Positions 7,483-22,582 of a stretch of DNA of 64,000 nt are shown here, one piece after another. Both the position numbers and the translations under genes were made by a program. Position 1 is the stretch's first letter. Every line of letters starts with the position of its first letter. Location: NCBI GenBank assembly GCA_017483195.1, contig JAFULR010000016.1, positions 1 to 64,000 on the forward strand, given 5' to 3'. A model generated the notes under the pieces. It saw nothing but the letters and a program-made list of their open reading frames with translations, had not been told where the DNA came from and made no database searches. The DNA is from Clostridia bacterium (GTDB lineage Bacteria > Bacillota > Clostridia > Oscillospirales > CAG-272).

Positions 7483-10400
7483 ATGATCAACATCAGAGAA
7501 CACAAACAGGGTAAAACCACAAGAATGAGCTTCTCTAAGAACAGAAGCACGCTTCCTCTTCCCAATCTCGTTGAGATACAGACAGCGTCCTTCAAGTGGT
7601 TCCTTGAGGAGGGACTTGCAGAGGTCCTTCGCGACGTTTCCCCCATTACAGACTTTTCGGGCAATTTGTCCATTGAGTTCGTTTCATACTCTCTTGACAC
7701 AAAGCCCAAGTACACCGTTGAGGAGTGCAAGGAGAGAGATGTAAACTATGCAGCTCCCTTGAAGGTTAACGTGCGTCTTACCAATAAGCAGACAGGTGAG
7801 GTAAAGCAGTCTGACATATTTATGGGCGAACTCCCGATTATGACGGAAACAGGTACTTTCGTAATCAACGGAGCTGAGCGTGTAATCGTTTCCCAGATTA
7901 TCCGTTCTCCCGGTATGTACTACTCTTCCGAGATCGATAAGTCCGGTAAGAGAATGTATGCATCCACGGTTATTCCTTACCGCGGTGCTTGGCTTGAATA
8001 CGAAACCGACATCAATAATATAGTTTGGGTACGCATTGATAAGAACAGAAAGGTTCCGATCACAATGCTTATCAGAGCTCTTGGCGTTGTTCCCACTGAG
8101 GAGACCGACGAAAAGGGCAAGGTGGTTGACTACCGTTCCACCATCGAAACAAGAGACGACGTTTATGCGATCTTCGGCAACGAGGAAATGCTCGCAACAA
8201 CCTTTGAAAAGGACGAGTGCGAGGAGCTTGCCGCAAGAAACCACACAAGCGCGGGTATCGAGGCACTTAAGGAGATCTATAAGAGACTCCGTCCCGGTGA
8301 GCCTCCGCTCGTAGAAAGCGCATATACTCTTCTTAATAACTACTTCTTCGATGCAAGAAGATACGATATCCAGCCCGTTGGTAGATATAAGTTTGACAGA
8401 AAGCTCAATATCGCCGACAGAATAGTTAACCACAGACTCGCAGAGGACGTTGTTGCTCCTCTTACGGGCGAGGTTATTTATGAGAAGGGCGCAGTAATTA
8501 CAAGAGAGGTTGCAGACGCTATCGCTCATGCGGCTGTCAACACCGTTTCTCTCGAGCTTGACAACGGAAGCGTTGTTAAGGTATTCTCCAACAACACAAT
8601 AGAGCCTGAATATATAATCGGAACCGATCTTAAGGATCTCGGTATCAAGGAAAAGGTTAGAACTGACGTTCTTCTCTCCCTTGTAGAGGAGGCACAGGGC
8701 GACGTTGACGCTCTTAAGGAGGCAGTTAAGCTTAATATGGCTAACCTCCGTCCTCTCCACATCACAAGAGACGATATCTTTGCGTCCATCAACTACTTCC
8801 TCGGTCTTACACACGAAATCGGTAAGTACGACGATATCGACCACCTTGGTAACCGCCGTATCCGTTCCGTGGGCGAGCAGCTTCAGAACCAGATGAGAAT
8901 CGGCTTCTCCAGAATGGACAAGATCATTAAGGAGAGAATGACAACTCAGGATAATGAAAAGCTTACTCCTCAGGCGCTTATCAATATCAGACCCATCGTA
9001 ACCGTAATCAGAGAGTTCTTCGGTTCATCCCAGCTTTCACAGTTCATGGACCAGAATAACCCCCTTGCGGAGCTTACTCATAAGAGAAGACTTTCCGCTC
9101 TCGGTCCCGGCGGTCTTTCCCGTGACAGAGCATCCTTCGACGTCCGTGACGTTCACTATACTCACTACGGCAGAATGTGTCCCATTGAGACACCCGAAGG
9201 TCCTAACATCGGTCTTATCTCCTATCTTACAACGTATGCTAAGATCAGTGAGTACGGCTTTATCATGGCTCCTTACCGCAAGGTTAAGCACATCGTTGAT
9301 GAAAACGGCACAGTTAAGCATATGGTAACCGATGAGGTTGAATATATGACTGCTGATACAGAGGATAATTACGTAGTAGCTCAGGCAAACGAGCCCCTCG
9401 ATGAAAACAGCTGCTTTATCAGACCCCGTGTAACGGCTCGTGATAAGACTGAGATCGTTGAGGTTGACGTATCCACTGTTGACTTTATGGACGTTGCTCC
9501 CAAGATGATGGTTTCCGTAGCTACGGCTTGTATTCCTTTCCTTGAGAACGACGATAACTCCCGTGCGCTCATGGGATCCAACATGCAGAAGCAGGCAGTT
9601 CCGCTTATGGTTACAGACTCTCCCATTGTTGGTACGGGTATGGAATACAACGCGGCTGTTGACTCCGGTGTAGTAATTACATCCAAGACTGCGGGCGTTG
9701 TTGACTACGTTGACGCAGACAAGATCGTTATCGTTTGTGAGGACGGTCATAAGGAAACCTATAATCTCATTAAGTTCAAGAGAACTAACCAGGGCACATG
9801 CTTCAATCAGCGTCCCATCGTTGAAAGAGGCGAAAAGGTAGAGGCAGGTCAGGTTATCGCTGACGGTCCCGCTACGGACGCAGGTGAGCTTTCTCTCGGT
9901 AAGAATGCGCTTATCGGATTTATGACTTGGGAAGGTTATAACTACGAGGACGCGGTTCTCCTTAATGAAAAGCTTGTAAGAGACGACGTTTACACGTCTC
10001 TTCATATAGAAGAATATACACACGAAGCTCGTGATACTAAGCTTGGTCCGGAGGAGATCACAAGAGAGATCCCCAACGTTGGTGACGACGCACTTAAGGA
10101 TCTTAATGCAGAAGGTATCGTTAAGAAGGGAACCGAGGTTCGTGCAGGTGATATCCTTGTAGGTAAGATCACACCCAAGGGTGAAACAGAGCTTACAAGT
10201 GAAGAAAGACTTCTCCGTGCCATCTTCGGTGAGAAGGCAAGAGAAGTTAGAGATACGTCCCTCCGTGTACCTCACGGTGAAAGCGGTATCGTAGTTGACG
10301 TTAAGGTGTTCTCACACGAAAACGGCGACGAGCTTCCCGCAGGCGTAAACAAGAGCGTAAGAATTTATCTTGCGCAAAAGAGAAAGATCTCCGTTGGTGA

Positions 10401-11454
10401 TAAGATGGCGGGTCGTCACGGTAACAAGGGTGTCGTTTCACGCATCCTTCCTCCTGAGGATATGCCCTTCCTTCCCGACGGTACACCCCTTGACATCGTT
10501 CTTAACCCCCTGGGCGTTCCTTCACGTATGAATATCGGTCAGGTGCTTGAGGTACATCTTGGTATTGCCGCAAGAAAGCTTGGCTGGAAGATTATGACTC
10601 CCGTATTCGACGGTGCAAACGAAAGAGATATCGTTGAGTGCCTTGAGGCAGCAGGTCTTTACCGTGAGATCCGTGCAGGTGAAAACGTAATGGGTAAGGA
10701 GCTTATCTGCCTTACTGAGGACGAGAACGGCGAAAAGCATATCGAAAAGCTTACTGACGAGCAGAAGTCCGATAAGGAATATGTTGCTAAGCTTCTCGAA
10801 GAGAATAAGCTCAGAGTTGTTGACGGTAAGACAACACTTTACGACGGTAGAACGGGCGAGCCCTTCGATAACCCCGTAACGGTTGGTATTATGTACTACC
10901 TCAAGCTCCATCACCTTGTTGACGATAAGATCCACGCAAGAAGCAACGGTCCTTACTCTCTCGTAACACAGCAGCCCCTCGGCGGTAAAGCGCAGTTCGG
11001 CGGACAGCGTTTCGGTGAGATGGAGGTTTGGGCACTTGAGGCGTACGGCGCAGCTTACACTCTTCAGGAAATTCTTACAGTTAAGTCCGACGATATCAAC
11101 GGACGCCGCAAGGCTTACGAGGCTATCATCAAGGGACAGAATATACCCACTCCCGGAGTTCCCGAGTCCTTCAAGGTTCTTGTTAAGGAGCTTCAGTCAC
11201 TTGCTCTTGATATCCGTGTTCTTGACGAGGACGGTAACGAGATCGAGTTGAATACACTTTGCGCTGAGGAGGAAACACCCGTTTACTCCACAAGAGCATT
11301 CGATCCTAAGTCCGAGGACGAGGATTTTGAGCAGTACGTTGAGACCGATGACGTTTCTGATAATTTCATTATCGAAAACGCAGACGATGAAGAAGACGAT
11401 ATGTTTGGCGACGTTTACGAGGACGAGTTCTCGGACTACGCCGATGAAGATTAA
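7483..11454 (+). CDS. rpoB: RNA polymerase beta subunit
   Basis: A 1323-residue beta subunit, which forms one side of the catalytic cleft and the rifampicin pocket. The rif region reads [20 protein letters not shown], then [17 protein letters not shown], so the usual drug-contact residues are wild type. The hybrid-binding and switch segments GHNKGVVS-like [15 protein letters not shown] and the C-terminal [19 protein letters not shown] are intact. An acidic tail of about 70 residues follows. The ATG at 7483 has GGAG 11 nt upstream; a TTG at 7462 lies before that site and is unlikely. rplJ-rplL are not upstream, unlike the common gene order. Confidence 0.97.
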   Translation: MINIREHKQGKTTRMSFSKNRSTLPLPNLVEIQTASFKWFLEEGLAEVLRDVSPITDFSGNLSIEFVSYSLDTKPKYTVEECKERDVNYAAPLKVNVRLTNKQTGEVKQSDIFMGELPIMTETGTFVINGAERVIVSQIIRSPGMYYSSEIDKSGKRMYASTVIPYRGAWLEYETDINNIVWVRIDKNRKVPITMLIRALGVVPTEETDEKGKVVDYRSTIETRDDVYAIFGNEEMLATTFEKDECEELAARNHTSAGIEALKEIYKRLRPGEPPLVESAYTLLNNYFFDARRYDIQPVGRYKFDRKLNIADRIVNHRLAEDVVAPLTGEVIYEKGAVITREVADAIAHAAVNTVSLELDNGSVVKVFSNNTIEPEYIIGTDLKDLGIKEKVRTDVLLSLVEEAQGDVDALKEAVKLNMANLRPLHITRDDIFASINYFLGLTHEIGKYDDIDHLGNRRIRSVGEQLQNQMRIGFSRMDKIIKERMTTQDNEKLTPQALINIRPIVTVIREFFGSSQLSQFMDQNNPLAELTHKRRLSALGPGGLSRDRASFDVRDVHYTHYGRMCPIETPEGPNIGLISYLTTYAKISEYGFIMAPYRKVKHIVDENGTVKHMVTDEVEYMTADTEDNYVVAQANEPLDENSCFIRPRVTARDKTEIVEVDVSTVDFMDVAPKMMVSVATACIPFLENDDNSRALMGSNMQKQAVPLMVTDSPIVGTGMEYNAAVDSGVVITSKTAGVVDYVDADKIVIVCEDGHKETYNLIKFKRTNQGTCFNQRPIVERGEKVEAGQVIADGPATDAGELSLGKNALIGFMTWEGYNYEDAVLLNEKLVRDDVYTSLHIEEYTHEARDTKLGPEEITREIPNVGDDALKDLNAEGIVKKGTEVRAGDILVGKITPKGETELTSEERLLRAIFGEKAREVRDTSLRVPHGESGIVVDVKVFSHENGDELPAGVNKSVRIYLAQKRKISVGDKMAGRHGNKGVVSRILPPEDMPFLPDGTPLDIVLNPLGVPSRMNIGQVLEVHLGIAARKLGWKIMTPVFDGANERDIVECLEAAGLYREIRAGENVMGKELICLTEDENGEKHIEKLTDEQKSDKEYVAKLLEENKLRVVDGKTTLYDGRTGEPFDNPVTVGIMYYLKLHHLVDDKIHARSNGPYSLVTQQPLGGKAQFGGQRFGEMEVWALEAYGAAYTLQEILTVKSDDINGRRKAYEAIIKGQNIPTPGVPESFKVLVKELQSLALDIRVLDEDGNEIELNTLCAEEETPVYSTRAFDPKSEDEDFEQYVETDDVSDNFIIENADDEEDDMFGDVYEDEFSDYADED

Positions 11455-11476
11455 TTAAGGGAAAGGAGATTAACAA

Positions 11477-15025
<3,549 letters not shown>

Positions 15026-15030
15026 GCTTT

Positions 15031-15062
15031 AGTCCCCCGATACCGAGTATTGGGGGACTTTG
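15031..15062 (+). terminator. rpoBC terminator
   Basis: AGTCCCCCGATAC pairs with GTATTGGGGGACT around a 3-nt loop, followed by a short T-run. It sits 6 bp after the rpoC stop. Confidence 0.85.
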
Positions 15063-15222
15063 AATGTTTTGAAGAATGCTACATTATTATATACATACGC
15101 TTGCGAAGAAGAGAAGCTCTTGGAAAAATTCCGCTCAAATTTATCTAAATTGCACAAAAAACCAAATTAATTATTGTATATATGGTGTAAAATGCTAAAA
15201 AATACGAAAAATTTAAATTTTC

Positions 15223-15251
15223 TTGACAAAACGGCTATTTAGTGCTATAAT
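15223..15251 (+). promoter_or_regulatory. Sigma-A promoter of the str operon
   Basis: A perfect TTGACA (15223-15228), 17-bp spacer, TATAAT (15246-15251). The start would be near 15258, leaving a leader of about 128 nt before rpsL. Confidence 0.9.
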
Positions 15252-15257
15252 AAACTG

Positions 15258-15385
15258 TAATTGTTTGTAAACTCGGAGTAATAGGAAGCCTTATTAATCC
15301 AAGGTTTACGGCGATTTTATGTGACAGCATCACAGCCATGGCTGTGTCTGTATAAACATTAAATTTTTGAAGAAGGAGGAAGAAA
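15258..15385 (+). promoter_or_regulatory. Structured str-operon (rpsL) leader
   Basis: Two stems can be drawn. GTAAACTCGG (15267-15276) pairs with CCAAGGTTTAC (15299-15309), enclosing TAATAGG/CCTTATTA (15279-15296). Downstream lies the 16-bp perfect palindrome CACAGCCATGGCTGTG (15331-15346), extended by ACAG/CTGT. No T-run follows, so this is not a terminator. It may be a ribosomal-protein binding site for feedback control of the operon; that is inference. Confidence 0.5.
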
Positions 15386-15802
15386 ATGCCAACCTTTAAC
15401 CAGCTTGTAAGACAGGGACGTAGTGAGAAGGTTTATAAGTCCAAAGCACCTGTGCTTCAGAAGGGCTTTAACACACTTCACAATGAGCCTACCGATCAGC
15501 ACGCACCTCAGAAAAGAGGAGTTTGCACAAAGGTATCTACAACAACACCCAAGAAGCCTAACTCAGCTCTTCGTAAGATCGCAAGAGTAAGACTTACAAA
15601 CGGTCTTGAAGTAACAACCTATATTCCCGGTATCGGCCACAACTTGCAGGAGCACTCCGTAGTACTCATTCGAGGCGGAAGAGTTCGTGACCTGCCCGGT
15701 GTACGTTACCACATCATCCGCGGTACGCTTGACGCTCAGGGCGTAGCAAACCGTAACCAGAGCCGTTCTAAATACGGTGCAAAGAGACCTAAGAAGAAAT
15801 AA
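15386..15802 (+). CDS. rpsL: 30S ribosomal protein S12
   Basis: A 138-residue S12 of the decoding centre, beginning [12 protein letters not shown] and containing [22 protein letters not shown] (in pieces: [11 protein letters not shown] with the streptomycin-related Lys) and [18 protein letters not shown]. The Lys and Pro positions that mutate to streptomycin resistance are wild type. AAGGAGG precedes the ATG. It is the first gene of the str operon. Confidence 0.98.
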   Translation: MPTFNQLVRQGRSEKVYKSKAPVLQKGFNTLHNEPTDQHAPQKRGVCTKVSTTTPKKPNSALRKIARVRLTNGLEVTTYIPGIGHNLQEHSVVLIRGGRVRDLPGVRYHIIRGTLDAQGVANRNQSRSKYGAKRPKKK

Positions 15803-15876
15803 TCGGTCTCCACAATTTAAGGGTATAAAGCAAAATATTCGCTCGTCTGAAAGAGCTGCATAAATTTAATGTTTAA

Positions 15877-16431
<555 letters not shown>

Positions 16432-16449
16432 TTTTAAAGGAGACTTACA

Positions 16450-18570
16450 ATGCCAAGAGATTATTCGCTTGAAAAGACAAGAAATATTGGTATTATGGCG
16501 CATATCGACGCCGGCAAGACAACGACAACAGAGCGTATCTTGTTCTACACTGGTAAGACTCATAAAATCGGTGAAACACACGAAGGTTCTGCAACAATGG
16601 ACTGGATGGCACAGGAGCAGGAGAGAGGTATTACGATCACTTCTGCCGCTACCACATGTTATTGGGCAAAATCCGAGTATCACGATGATCCTGCCGCAAC
16701 GAAGGCAAATACTCATCGTATAAACATTATCGATACCCCCGGACACGTTGACTTCACAGTTGAGGTTGAGCGTTCCCTCAGAGTACTTGACGGTGCAGTT
16801 ACAGTACTTTGTGCAAAGGGCGGTGTTGAGCCTCAGTCTGAGACCGTATGGCGTCAGGCTGACAAGTACAAAGTTCCCCGTATGTGCTATGTAAACAAGA
16901 TGGACATCAACGGTGCGAACTTCTATCGCGTTGTTCAGATGATTAAAGACAGACTTCATGCACCCGCAGTTCCGATTCAGCTCCCCATTGGCGCTGAAAT
17001 GGACTTCAAGGGCGTTATCGACCTTATGGAGATGAAGGCTGAGGTTTATTACGATGAACAGGGCAAGGATATGAGAACAGAAGAAATTCCTGCAGATATG
17101 CTTGATAAGGCGCAGGAATATCATAATGCAATGGTTGAATCCATTTGCGAAACTGACGAAGAATTGTTCGAAAGATACTGCATGGAAGAGGAAATCTCCA
17201 TTGAAGAACTTAAGGCAGCTCTTCGTAAGGCAACGATCGACAATAAGATCGTTCCCGTAGTTTGCGGTACTTCTTACAGAAATAAGGGTGTTCAGAAGCT
17301 TCTCGATGCTATCGTTGACTATATGCCTTCTCCCCTTGACATTCCTTCTATCAAGGGTGTTAACCCCGATACAGAGGAAGAGGAAGATAGACCCGCAGGC
17401 GATGAGAATCCTTTCTCCGCTCTCGCATTCAAGATCATGACAGACCCCTACGTTGGTAAGCTCTGCTTCTTCCGTGTTTACTCCGGTATGGTAAATGCAG
17501 GTACTAACGTATATAACTCATCCAAGAATAAGTACGAGAGATTCGGACGCGTTCTTCAGATGCATGCTAACGAGCGTAAAGACATCGACGCTTGCTACAG
17601 CGGTGACATCGCGGCAGTTGTATCTACAAAATATACAACAACCGGTGATACATTCTGTGATCCCAAGAAGCCCATTATTCTTGAGTCCATGGAATTCCCC
17701 GAGCCCGTTATCTCCGTTGCTATCGAGCCCAAGACCCGCGCAGGTCAGGAAAAGATGGGTATCGCTCTTGCAAAGCTTGCAGAGGAAGACCCCACGTTCC
17801 GCACTTACACTGATGAAGAAACAGGACAGACAATTATCGCAGGTATGGGTGAGCTTCACCTTGAGATCATTGTTGACCGTTTGCTTCGTGAGTTTAAGGT
17901 AGAAGCTAACATCGGTGCTCCTCAGGTTGCGTATAAGGAAACAATCCGTAAGAAGGTTGACCACGAAACCAAGTATAAGAAGCAGTCCGGTGGTTCCGGT
18001 CAGTACGGTCACGTTAAGATCATACTTGAGCCCAACGAGCCCGGCGCTGGTTATGAATTCGTTAACTCCGTTACCGGCGGTGCTATTCCTAAGGAATATA
18101 TCGAGCCCGTTAATCAGGGTATCCAGGGCGCTATGCAGAACGGTGTTCTTGCAGGCTACAACGTAGTTGACGTTAAGGTTACACTTTATGATGGTTCTTA
18201 CCACGAGGTTGACTCCTCTGAAATGGCGTTCAAGATCACAGGTTCTATGGCATTCAAGGAAGCTATGAGACTTGCAGAGCCTGTTCTTACAGAGCCCATC
18301 GTTAAGGTTGTTACAATCACTCCCGACGATTATCTCGGTGATATCATCGGTGACGTAAACTCCCGCCGTGGACAGATTCAGTCCATGGAGGCTAACAACG
18401 GTGTAACAGAGCTTACAAGCTTCGTTCCCCTTTCCGAAATGTTCGGATACGCAACAGACCTTCGTTCCAAGAGCCAGGGTCGTGCGCAGTACTCAATGGA
18501 ACCCAGTCACTTTGCACAGGTGCCTAAGTCCATTCAGGATGGTATTATTACTTCTCGTACTAAGAAGTAA
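16450..18570 (+). CDS. fusA: Elongation factor G
   Basis: A 706-residue EF-G, the GTPase that drives ribosomal translocation. G1 is [16 protein letters not shown]2 lies in [12 protein letters not shown]3 is DTPGHVDF and G4 is NKMD. The domain IV tip segment and the C-terminal domain are complete. A roughly 15-residue insertion ([15 protein letters not shown]) lies between G2 and G3, a position where short inserts occur in some Clostridia. AAAGGAGA lies before the ATG, 18 bp after rpsG. Confidence 0.98.
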   Translation: MPRDYSLEKTRNIGIMAHIDAGKTTTTERILFYTGKTHKIGETHEGSATMDWMAQEQERGITITSAATTCYWAKSEYHDDPAATKANTHRINIIDTPGHVDFTVEVERSLRVLDGAVTVLCAKGGVEPQSETVWRQADKYKVPRMCYVNKMDINGANFYRVVQMIKDRLHAPAVPIQLPIGAEMDFKGVIDLMEMKAEVYYDEQGKDMRTEEIPADMLDKAQEYHNAMVESICETDEELFERYCMEEEISIEELKAALRKATIDNKIVPVVCGTSYRNKGVQKLLDAIVDYMPSPLDIPSIKGVNPDTEEEEDRPAGDENPFSALAFKIMTDPYVGKLCFFRVYSGMVNAGTNVYNSSKNKYERFGRVLQMHANERKDIDACYSGDIAAVVSTKYTTTGDTFCDPKKPIILESMEFPEPVISVAIEPKTRAGQEKMGIALAKLAEEDPTFRTYTDEETGQTIIAGMGELHLEIIVDRLLREFKVEANIGAPQVAYKETIRKKVDHETKYKKQSGGSGQYGHVKIILEPNEPGAGYEFVNSVTGGAIPKEYIEPVNQGIQGAMQNGVLAGYNVVDVKVTLYDGSYHEVDSSEMAFKITGSMAFKEAMRLAEPVLTEPIVKVVTITPDDYLGDIIGDVNSRRGQIQSMEANNGVTELTSFVPLSEMFGYATDLRSKSQGRAQYSMEPSHFAQVPKSIQDGIITSRTKK

Positions 18571-18625
18571 GATATAAACAAAAAAATAAAAAACATTTAT
18601 TAATTAATAATGGAGGATTTTCAAA

Positions 18626-19828
18626 ATGGCAAAGCAAACATTTGAACGTACAAAACCCCACGTTAACATTGGTACAATCGGTCACGTTGACCACGGTAAG
18701 ACAACTCTTACAGCTGCTATCACAAAAACACTCTCTATCCTTAACGGTTCTGAGTTCCTTGATTACAGCCAGATCGACAACTGCCCCGAGGAAAGAGCTC
18801 GTGGTATCACAATCAACTCCCGTCACGTTGAGTACGAGACAAACAACCGTCACTACGCTCACGTTGACTGCCCCGGACACGCAGACTACGTTAAGAACAT
18901 GATCACAGGTGCTGCTCAGATGGACGGCGCTATCCTCGTTGTTGCAGGTACAGACGGCCCTCTCGCTCAGACAAGAGAGCACGTACTTCTTGCTCGTCAG
19001 GTAGGCGTTCCCGCACTTGTAGTATTTATGAACAAGACAGACCTCGTTGACGACGACGAGCTTCTTGACCTTGTTGAGATGGAGATCAGAGATCTTCTTT
19101 CTTCCTACGAATTCCCCGGTGATGATATCCCCGTAATTCGTGGTTCCGCTCGTAACGCTCTTGAGTCTACTTCTACAGACCTCAGCGCTCCCGAGTTCGC
19201 TTGCATTCTTGAGCTCATGGATGCAGTTGACAGCTACATTCCTACTCCCGAGCGTCAGGCAGACCTTCCATTCCTTATGCCCGTTGAGGACGTATTCTCC
19301 ATCTCCGGCCGTGGTACAGTTGCTACAGGTAGAGTAGAGAGAGGTACAGTTAAGGTTGGTGACGTTGTAGAAGTAGTTGGTCTTTCCGACGAAAAGAGAA
19401 GCACAACCGTTACAGGTGTTGAGATGTTCCACAAGCTCCTTCCTCAGGCTGAGGCTGGTGACAACATCGGTGCTCTTCTTCGTGGTATCGCTAAGGACGA
19501 GATCGAAAGAGGTCAGGTTCTTGCTAAGCCCGGCTCCGTTCATCCTCACACAAAGTTCGTAGGTCACGTTTACGTACTTACTGAAAAAGAGGGTGGTCGT
19601 TCCAAGCCCTTCTTCGCAGGCTACAGACCCCAGTTCTACTTCAGAACAACTGACGTTACAGGTACAATCCAGCTTCCCGCAGGCGTTGAGATGTGCCGCC
19701 CCGGCGATAACGTTGATATGACAGTTGAGCTTATCACACCTATCGCTTGTGAGCAGGGTCTTCGTTTCGCTATCCGTGAGGGTGGTAGAACAGTAGGTTC
19801 CGGCGTCGTTTCCGAAATTCTTGAATAA
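18626..19828 (+). CDS. tuf: Elongation factor Tu
   Basis: A 400-residue EF-Tu, delivering aminoacyl-tRNA to the ribosome. G1 is [11 protein letters not shown]3 DCPGHADY, G4 NKTD (Thr replacing the more usual Cys or Met), followed by beta-barrel domains 2 and 3 ending [14 protein letters not shown]. The effector region RGITIN is intact. GGAGG lies 9 nt before the ATG. It ends the str operon. Confidence 0.98.
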   Translation: MAKQTFERTKPHVNIGTIGHVDHGKTTLTAAITKTLSILNGSEFLDYSQIDNCPEERARGITINSRHVEYETNNRHYAHVDCPGHADYVKNMITGAAQMDGAILVVAGTDGPLAQTREHVLLARQVGVPALVVFMNKTDLVDDDELLDLVEMEIRDLLSSYEFPGDDIPVIRGSARNALESTSTDLSAPEFACILELMDAVDSYIPTPERQADLPFLMPVEDVFSISGRGTVATGRVERGTVKVGDVVEVVGLSDEKRSTTVTGVEMFHKLLPQAEAGDNIGALLRGIAKDEIERGQVLAKPGSVHPHTKFVGHVYVLTEKEGGRSKPFFAGYRPQFYFRTTDVTGTIQLPAGVEMCRPGDNVDMTVELITPIACEQGLRFAIREGGRTVGSGVVSEILE

Positions 19829-19862
19829 TTTAATTATTTAGAATAATCTTAACGATAAATGA

Positions 19863-19912
19863 GGGCTGCTGCATTAGTGCAGCAGCCCCTACTTTTTTCG
19901 AGAAAAAAGTAG
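19863..19912 (+). terminator. str operon terminator plus an A/T-stem hairpin
   Basis: GGGCTGCTGCA pairs with TGCAGCAGCCC around TTAG (19863-19888). A second palindrome, CTACTTTTTTCG with its complement (19889-19912), follows at once. The second unit belongs to a dispersed family that also appears near 23815 and 23950 and is related to repeats near 29920. The rest of the gap up to 20060 shows no gene. Confidence 0.75.
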
Positions 19913-20062
19913 GCAAAAAAGCTTTAATCAGCTTCGCGCAATACCAAAAAAGTTAGTGCGAACAAATTGGACTTAATATCACTTTAATAAGAGGTAACAA
20001 AAACCTTTTTACAGAGCTTCGCGCAATATCCATATAGCTTGTGCGAGCATATAATATTACTA

Positions 20063-20182
20063 ATATCTTTGGGGATTGGTGAAATTCCATACCGACAGTT
20101 AAAGTCTGTGAACTCTTGAAGATCAAGAGCCGAGTGGGTGAAATTCCTGCACCGACGGTAAAGTCCGGATGAGAAAAGATAA
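20063..20182 (+). promoter_or_regulatory. FMN riboswitch (RFN element)
   Basis: The two conserved internal boxes GGTGAAATTCC (20078 and 20138 regions), ACCGACAGTTAAAGTCTG and ACCGACGGTAAAGTCCGGATG-type segments, and the closing TATCTTT/AAAAGATA stem mark an FMN aptamer. It controls the downstream riboflavin transporter: FMN binding favours the terminator that follows. Confidence 0.95.
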
Positions 20183-20190
20183 AATATCAG

Positions 20191-20241
20191 GATGGGCGCA
20201 GTCCATCCAATCCCCGACAGCTTTGTTTGTCGGATTTTTTT
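20191..20241 (+). terminator. Riboswitch expression platform
   Basis: GGATGG-gcgcagt-CCATCC is followed by CCGACA-gctttgtt-TGTCGG and T7. The second stem is an intrinsic terminator placed between the FMN aptamer and ribU, as expected for an off switch. Confidence 0.85.
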
Positions 20242-20281
20242 ATCTTTCCTCTTAAATTCTATTTTAAGAAGGAGAAAATCT

Positions 20282-20974
20282 ATGAAAGCAACACAGAACA
20301 ACTCACAAAGAGTTAAAAAAATAACTATAATCGCGCTTTTCTGCGCAATGTCCTTTATTATTTCGGTAATACTGCCTATTAAGGTAATGTTTCTTACACT
20401 TGATTTCAAGGACACAATTTCAGCAATCTGCGGAATGTTTTTCGGTCCTGCCGCGGGACTGTTCTGCGCCGTTGTCGTCCCCTTTATCGAATTTTTGTAT
20501 TCCGATACGGGAGTTTACGGTCTGATTATGAATTTGTTGAGCTCGATCGCCTTCGTTGGTGTATCGACACTCATTTATAAGTATAAAAAGAGTATTTGGG
20601 GAGCTGTAGCGGGACTTGTTTCCGGCGCGTGCGTAACGGTTGCCGTAATGCTCGTTGCAAATCTTTTCGTAACTCCTTACTATATGGGAGTAACGCAGGA
20701 GGCGGTTATCGAGCTCATTCCCAAGGTGATCTTTCCGTTCAATCTGGTAAAATCCATACTGAATGCAAGTATCACCATGCTCATATATAAGCCCGTTTCC
20801 AAGGTGCTTAAAAGAATGGGAGTATCCAAAAATAATTCCGTATCTGTCAATAGCGACGGAGCAGTTCTCACGCAGAACAAAACTCGCTCGCTTGCCGTGG
20901 CATTGGTTAGTGCGGTAGTGATGATATTAGCATTTTTAGTGCTGTTTTTCGTGCTTGGCGGTAAGCTTGCATAA
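20282..20974 (+). CDS. ribU: ECF transporter S component, riboflavin (RibU type)
   Basis: A 230-residue integral membrane protein with about six hydrophobic segments, the substrate-binding component of an energy-coupling factor transporter. Family features are the early ALFCAMSFIISV helix, the GPAAGLFCAVVVPFIEFL segment and a late PFNLVKSILN segment. The FMN riboswitch directly upstream supports riboflavin as substrate. A Ser/Asn-rich linker and one additional hydrophobic segment (about 205-228) extend the C terminus beyond a minimal S component. The ATG at 20282 has AGAAGGAG upstream. EcfA/EcfT are not in the window. Confidence 0.9.
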   Translation: MKATQNNSQRVKKITIIALFCAMSFIISVILPIKVMFLTLDFKDTISAICGMFFGPAAGLFCAVVVPFIEFLYSDTGVYGLIMNLLSSIAFVGVSTLIYKYKKSIWGAVAGLVSGACVTVAVMLVANLFVTPYYMGVTQEAVIELIPKVIFPFNLVKSILNASITMLIYKPVSKVLKRMGVSKNNSVSVNSDGAVLTQNKTRSLAVALVSAVVMILAFLVLFFVLGGKLA

Positions 20975-21037
20975 ATCGTAGAATAATACAACAAAAAATA
21001 CATAAACACAATAAAAATACAGAAGGGAAGTGTTGAA

Positions 21038-21541
21038 ATGGGCGAGATAATTAAAGAATTTTTTCTTGAAATCGTAGGAAAAGAGCTTTGCGTTTTCTTC
21101 TGTTCCATGCTTCCTGTAATCGAGCTCAGAGGCGCCATACCCATGGCATTTGCTCTCGGACTTCCTTGGTGGCAGGCGTATCTTATTTCTGTGCTTGGAA
21201 ATCTGCTACCCGTTCCGTTTATCCTTCTTTTGATAAACCTTGTTATCAAATGGATGTCATCGTCAAAAGTCACCTTTTTCAATAAAATAGCGAACTTTTT
21301 GCTCAAAAAGGTAGAAAAAAATCGCGAAAGAATTGAAAAATACTCATTTTGGGGACTCTTTCTTTTCGTGGCGATCCCACTTCCTATGACGGGTGCGTGG
21401 ACGGGCTCGCTTGTTGCCGCGGTTGTCGGAGTAAAGCCGCTAAAGGCATTTTTGTCGGTGCTGCTCGGCGTTTTACTCGCTGGCGTTATCGTTACTTTGA
21501 TTGTATATGGCGGAATAGGATTTCTTGCTTGGTTACTGTAA
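21038..21541 (+). CDS. Small multidrug-export family membrane protein (COG2426)
   Basis: A 167-residue membrane protein with about four hydrophobic segments and the family signature IELRGAIPMAFALGLPWW followed by NLLPVPF and VAIPLPMTGAWTG. The name comes from the Pfam family (Sm_multidrug_ex), whose transport role is poorly shown; related proteins form part of the wider DedA/VTT-like fold. GAAGGGAAG precedes the ATG. It lies 63 bp after ribU and 25 bp before radC, probably co-transcribed. Confidence 0.85.
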   Translation: MGEIIKEFFLEIVGKELCVFFCSMLPVIELRGAIPMAFALGLPWWQAYLISVLGNLLPVPFILLLINLVIKWMSSSKVTFFNKIANFLLKKVEKNRERIEKYSFWGLFLFVAIPLPMTGAWTGSLVAAVVGVKPLKAFLSVLLGVLLAGVIVTLIVYGGIGFLAWLL

Positions 21542-21566
21542 TTTAATTGTTTTGTGAGTGTGAAAT

Positions 21567-22274
21567 ATGAGAAATAATGACAAATCTGTTCATCATGGGC
21601 ATAGAAAAAGATTAAAGAAGAAATTTGCGGATCTTGGAGGAGGCGCGTTTGATGATCATGAGCTTTTGGAGCTGCTGCTGTTCTACTCCATTCCAAGGAG
21701 TAATACAAATGAGATAGCGCATCGGCTTATGGAGAGATTTGGATCTATCAACAGAATGGCAGAGGCTTCTTCGGATGAATTAAAGCTTGTTGACGGAATA
21801 GGGGATAATTCTGTTGCCTTGCTTCGCTTGGTTCTTATGCTTGCCAAAAGATATGCTAACGAGGAGCGCAGGGAGGTAAAAAGACTTAATAGTATTGAGG
21901 CTATAGTAGATTATGCCAATTTTCATACAATGGGCGCGGTAAGGGAGCTTGTCTATGCAGTTTATATGGATGAGAACTTAAACGTTATCGATACAAATCT
22001 TATAGCCTCGGGTACTGTGAATGAGGTAAGGCCAATGGTAAGAACCGTTCTGGAGTTGTGTATTTTGAAGCGCTCCACCGCTGTTCTTATTTTCCACAAT
22101 CATCCAAATGGCGGAGTCGAGCCCTCGCATGACGATATACTTTTTACTAAGCTGATAGAGCGCGAGCTTAAGATGATTGGCTCCGATCTTGTGGAGCATA
22201 TCATTGTTGACGGCAAGGATTATTTTGCAGTAAAAAACCATATAAAGAATACAAATTGGTGTCAATCGCATTAA
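21567..22274 (+). CDS. radC: RadC family JAMM-domain protein
   Basis: A 235-residue RadC. The N-terminal helix-hairpin-helix-like region (DDHELLELLLFYSIPR, ELKLVDGIGDNSV) precedes the JAMM/MPN+ metalloprotease-like domain with the complete zinc motif H177-x-H179-x7-Ser187-x2-Asp190 (FHNHPNGG...PSHDD). Despite the old name, its part in DNA repair is not established. It ends at the terminator before the metK riboswitch. Confidence 0.93.
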   Translation: MRNNDKSVHHGHRKRLKKKFADLGGGAFDDHELLELLLFYSIPRSNTNEIAHRLMERFGSINRMAEASSDELKLVDGIGDNSVALLRLVLMLAKRYANEERREVKRLNSIEAIVDYANFHTMGAVRELVYAVYMDENLNVIDTNLIASGTVNEVRPMVRTVLELCILKRSTAVLIFHNHPNGGVEPSHDDILFTKLIERELKMIGSDLVEHIIVDGKDYFAVKNHIKNTNWCQSH

Positions 22275-22302
22275 AAAGCGGACAATTTTGTCCGCTTTTT
22301 CT
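22273..22302 (+). terminator. radC terminator
   Basis: AAAAAGCGGACAA pairs with TTGTCCGCTTTTT around a 3-nt loop. It overlaps the radC stop codon region and ends the ribU-radC stretch. Confidence 0.9.
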
Positions 22303-22330
22303 TATTTAATAAGAATTTTTTAAAAAGGTA

Positions 22331-22359
22331 TTGCAAAAATCGATAATATGTGATATAAT
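22331..22359 (+). promoter_or_regulatory. Sigma-A promoter of metK
   Basis: TTGCAA (22331-22336), 17-bp spacer, TATAAT (22354-22359), about 40 bp before the SAM riboswitch. Confidence 0.8.
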
Positions 22360-22400
22360 GACAAAGTTAAAAATTTAAAAGATATATGCCAAGATCATAT

Positions 22401-22496
22401 ATGACTTATCCAGAGTGGCGGAGGGACGTGCCCTATGAAACCACAGCAACCTACCGATAATGCGGCAAGGTGCTAATTCCCGAGAGATGAGGTTAT
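22401..22496 (+). promoter_or_regulatory. SAM-I (S-box) riboswitch
   Basis: Conserved S-box elements are in order: ACTTATCCAGAG, GGCGGAGGGACGTGCCC, TATGAAACC-cagCAACC, AAGGTGCTAATTCC and GAGAGATGAGG, with P1 closing between ATGACTTATC and GATGAGGTTAT. The gene downstream is metK, so SAM would shut off its own synthesis. Confidence 0.95.
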
Positions 22497-22500
22497 TCTG

Positions 22501-22527
22501 TGCCCTCGCTCTGCGAGGCTTTTTTAG
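22501..22527 (+). terminator. SAM riboswitch terminator
   Basis: CCTCGC-tct-GCGAGG followed by CTTTTTT, immediately after the aptamer. It is the expected expression platform before metK. Confidence 0.88.
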
Positions 22528-22582
22528 TGCTTATTTTTTCGGTTTATATTGGTCTTAGCAGAAAAAGAAAGGAATTTAAAAA

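Noticed and set aside
22401..22496. T-box leader before metK
   Set aside because: The conserved S-box segments are present in order, and there is no T-box TGG-type antiterminator sequence.
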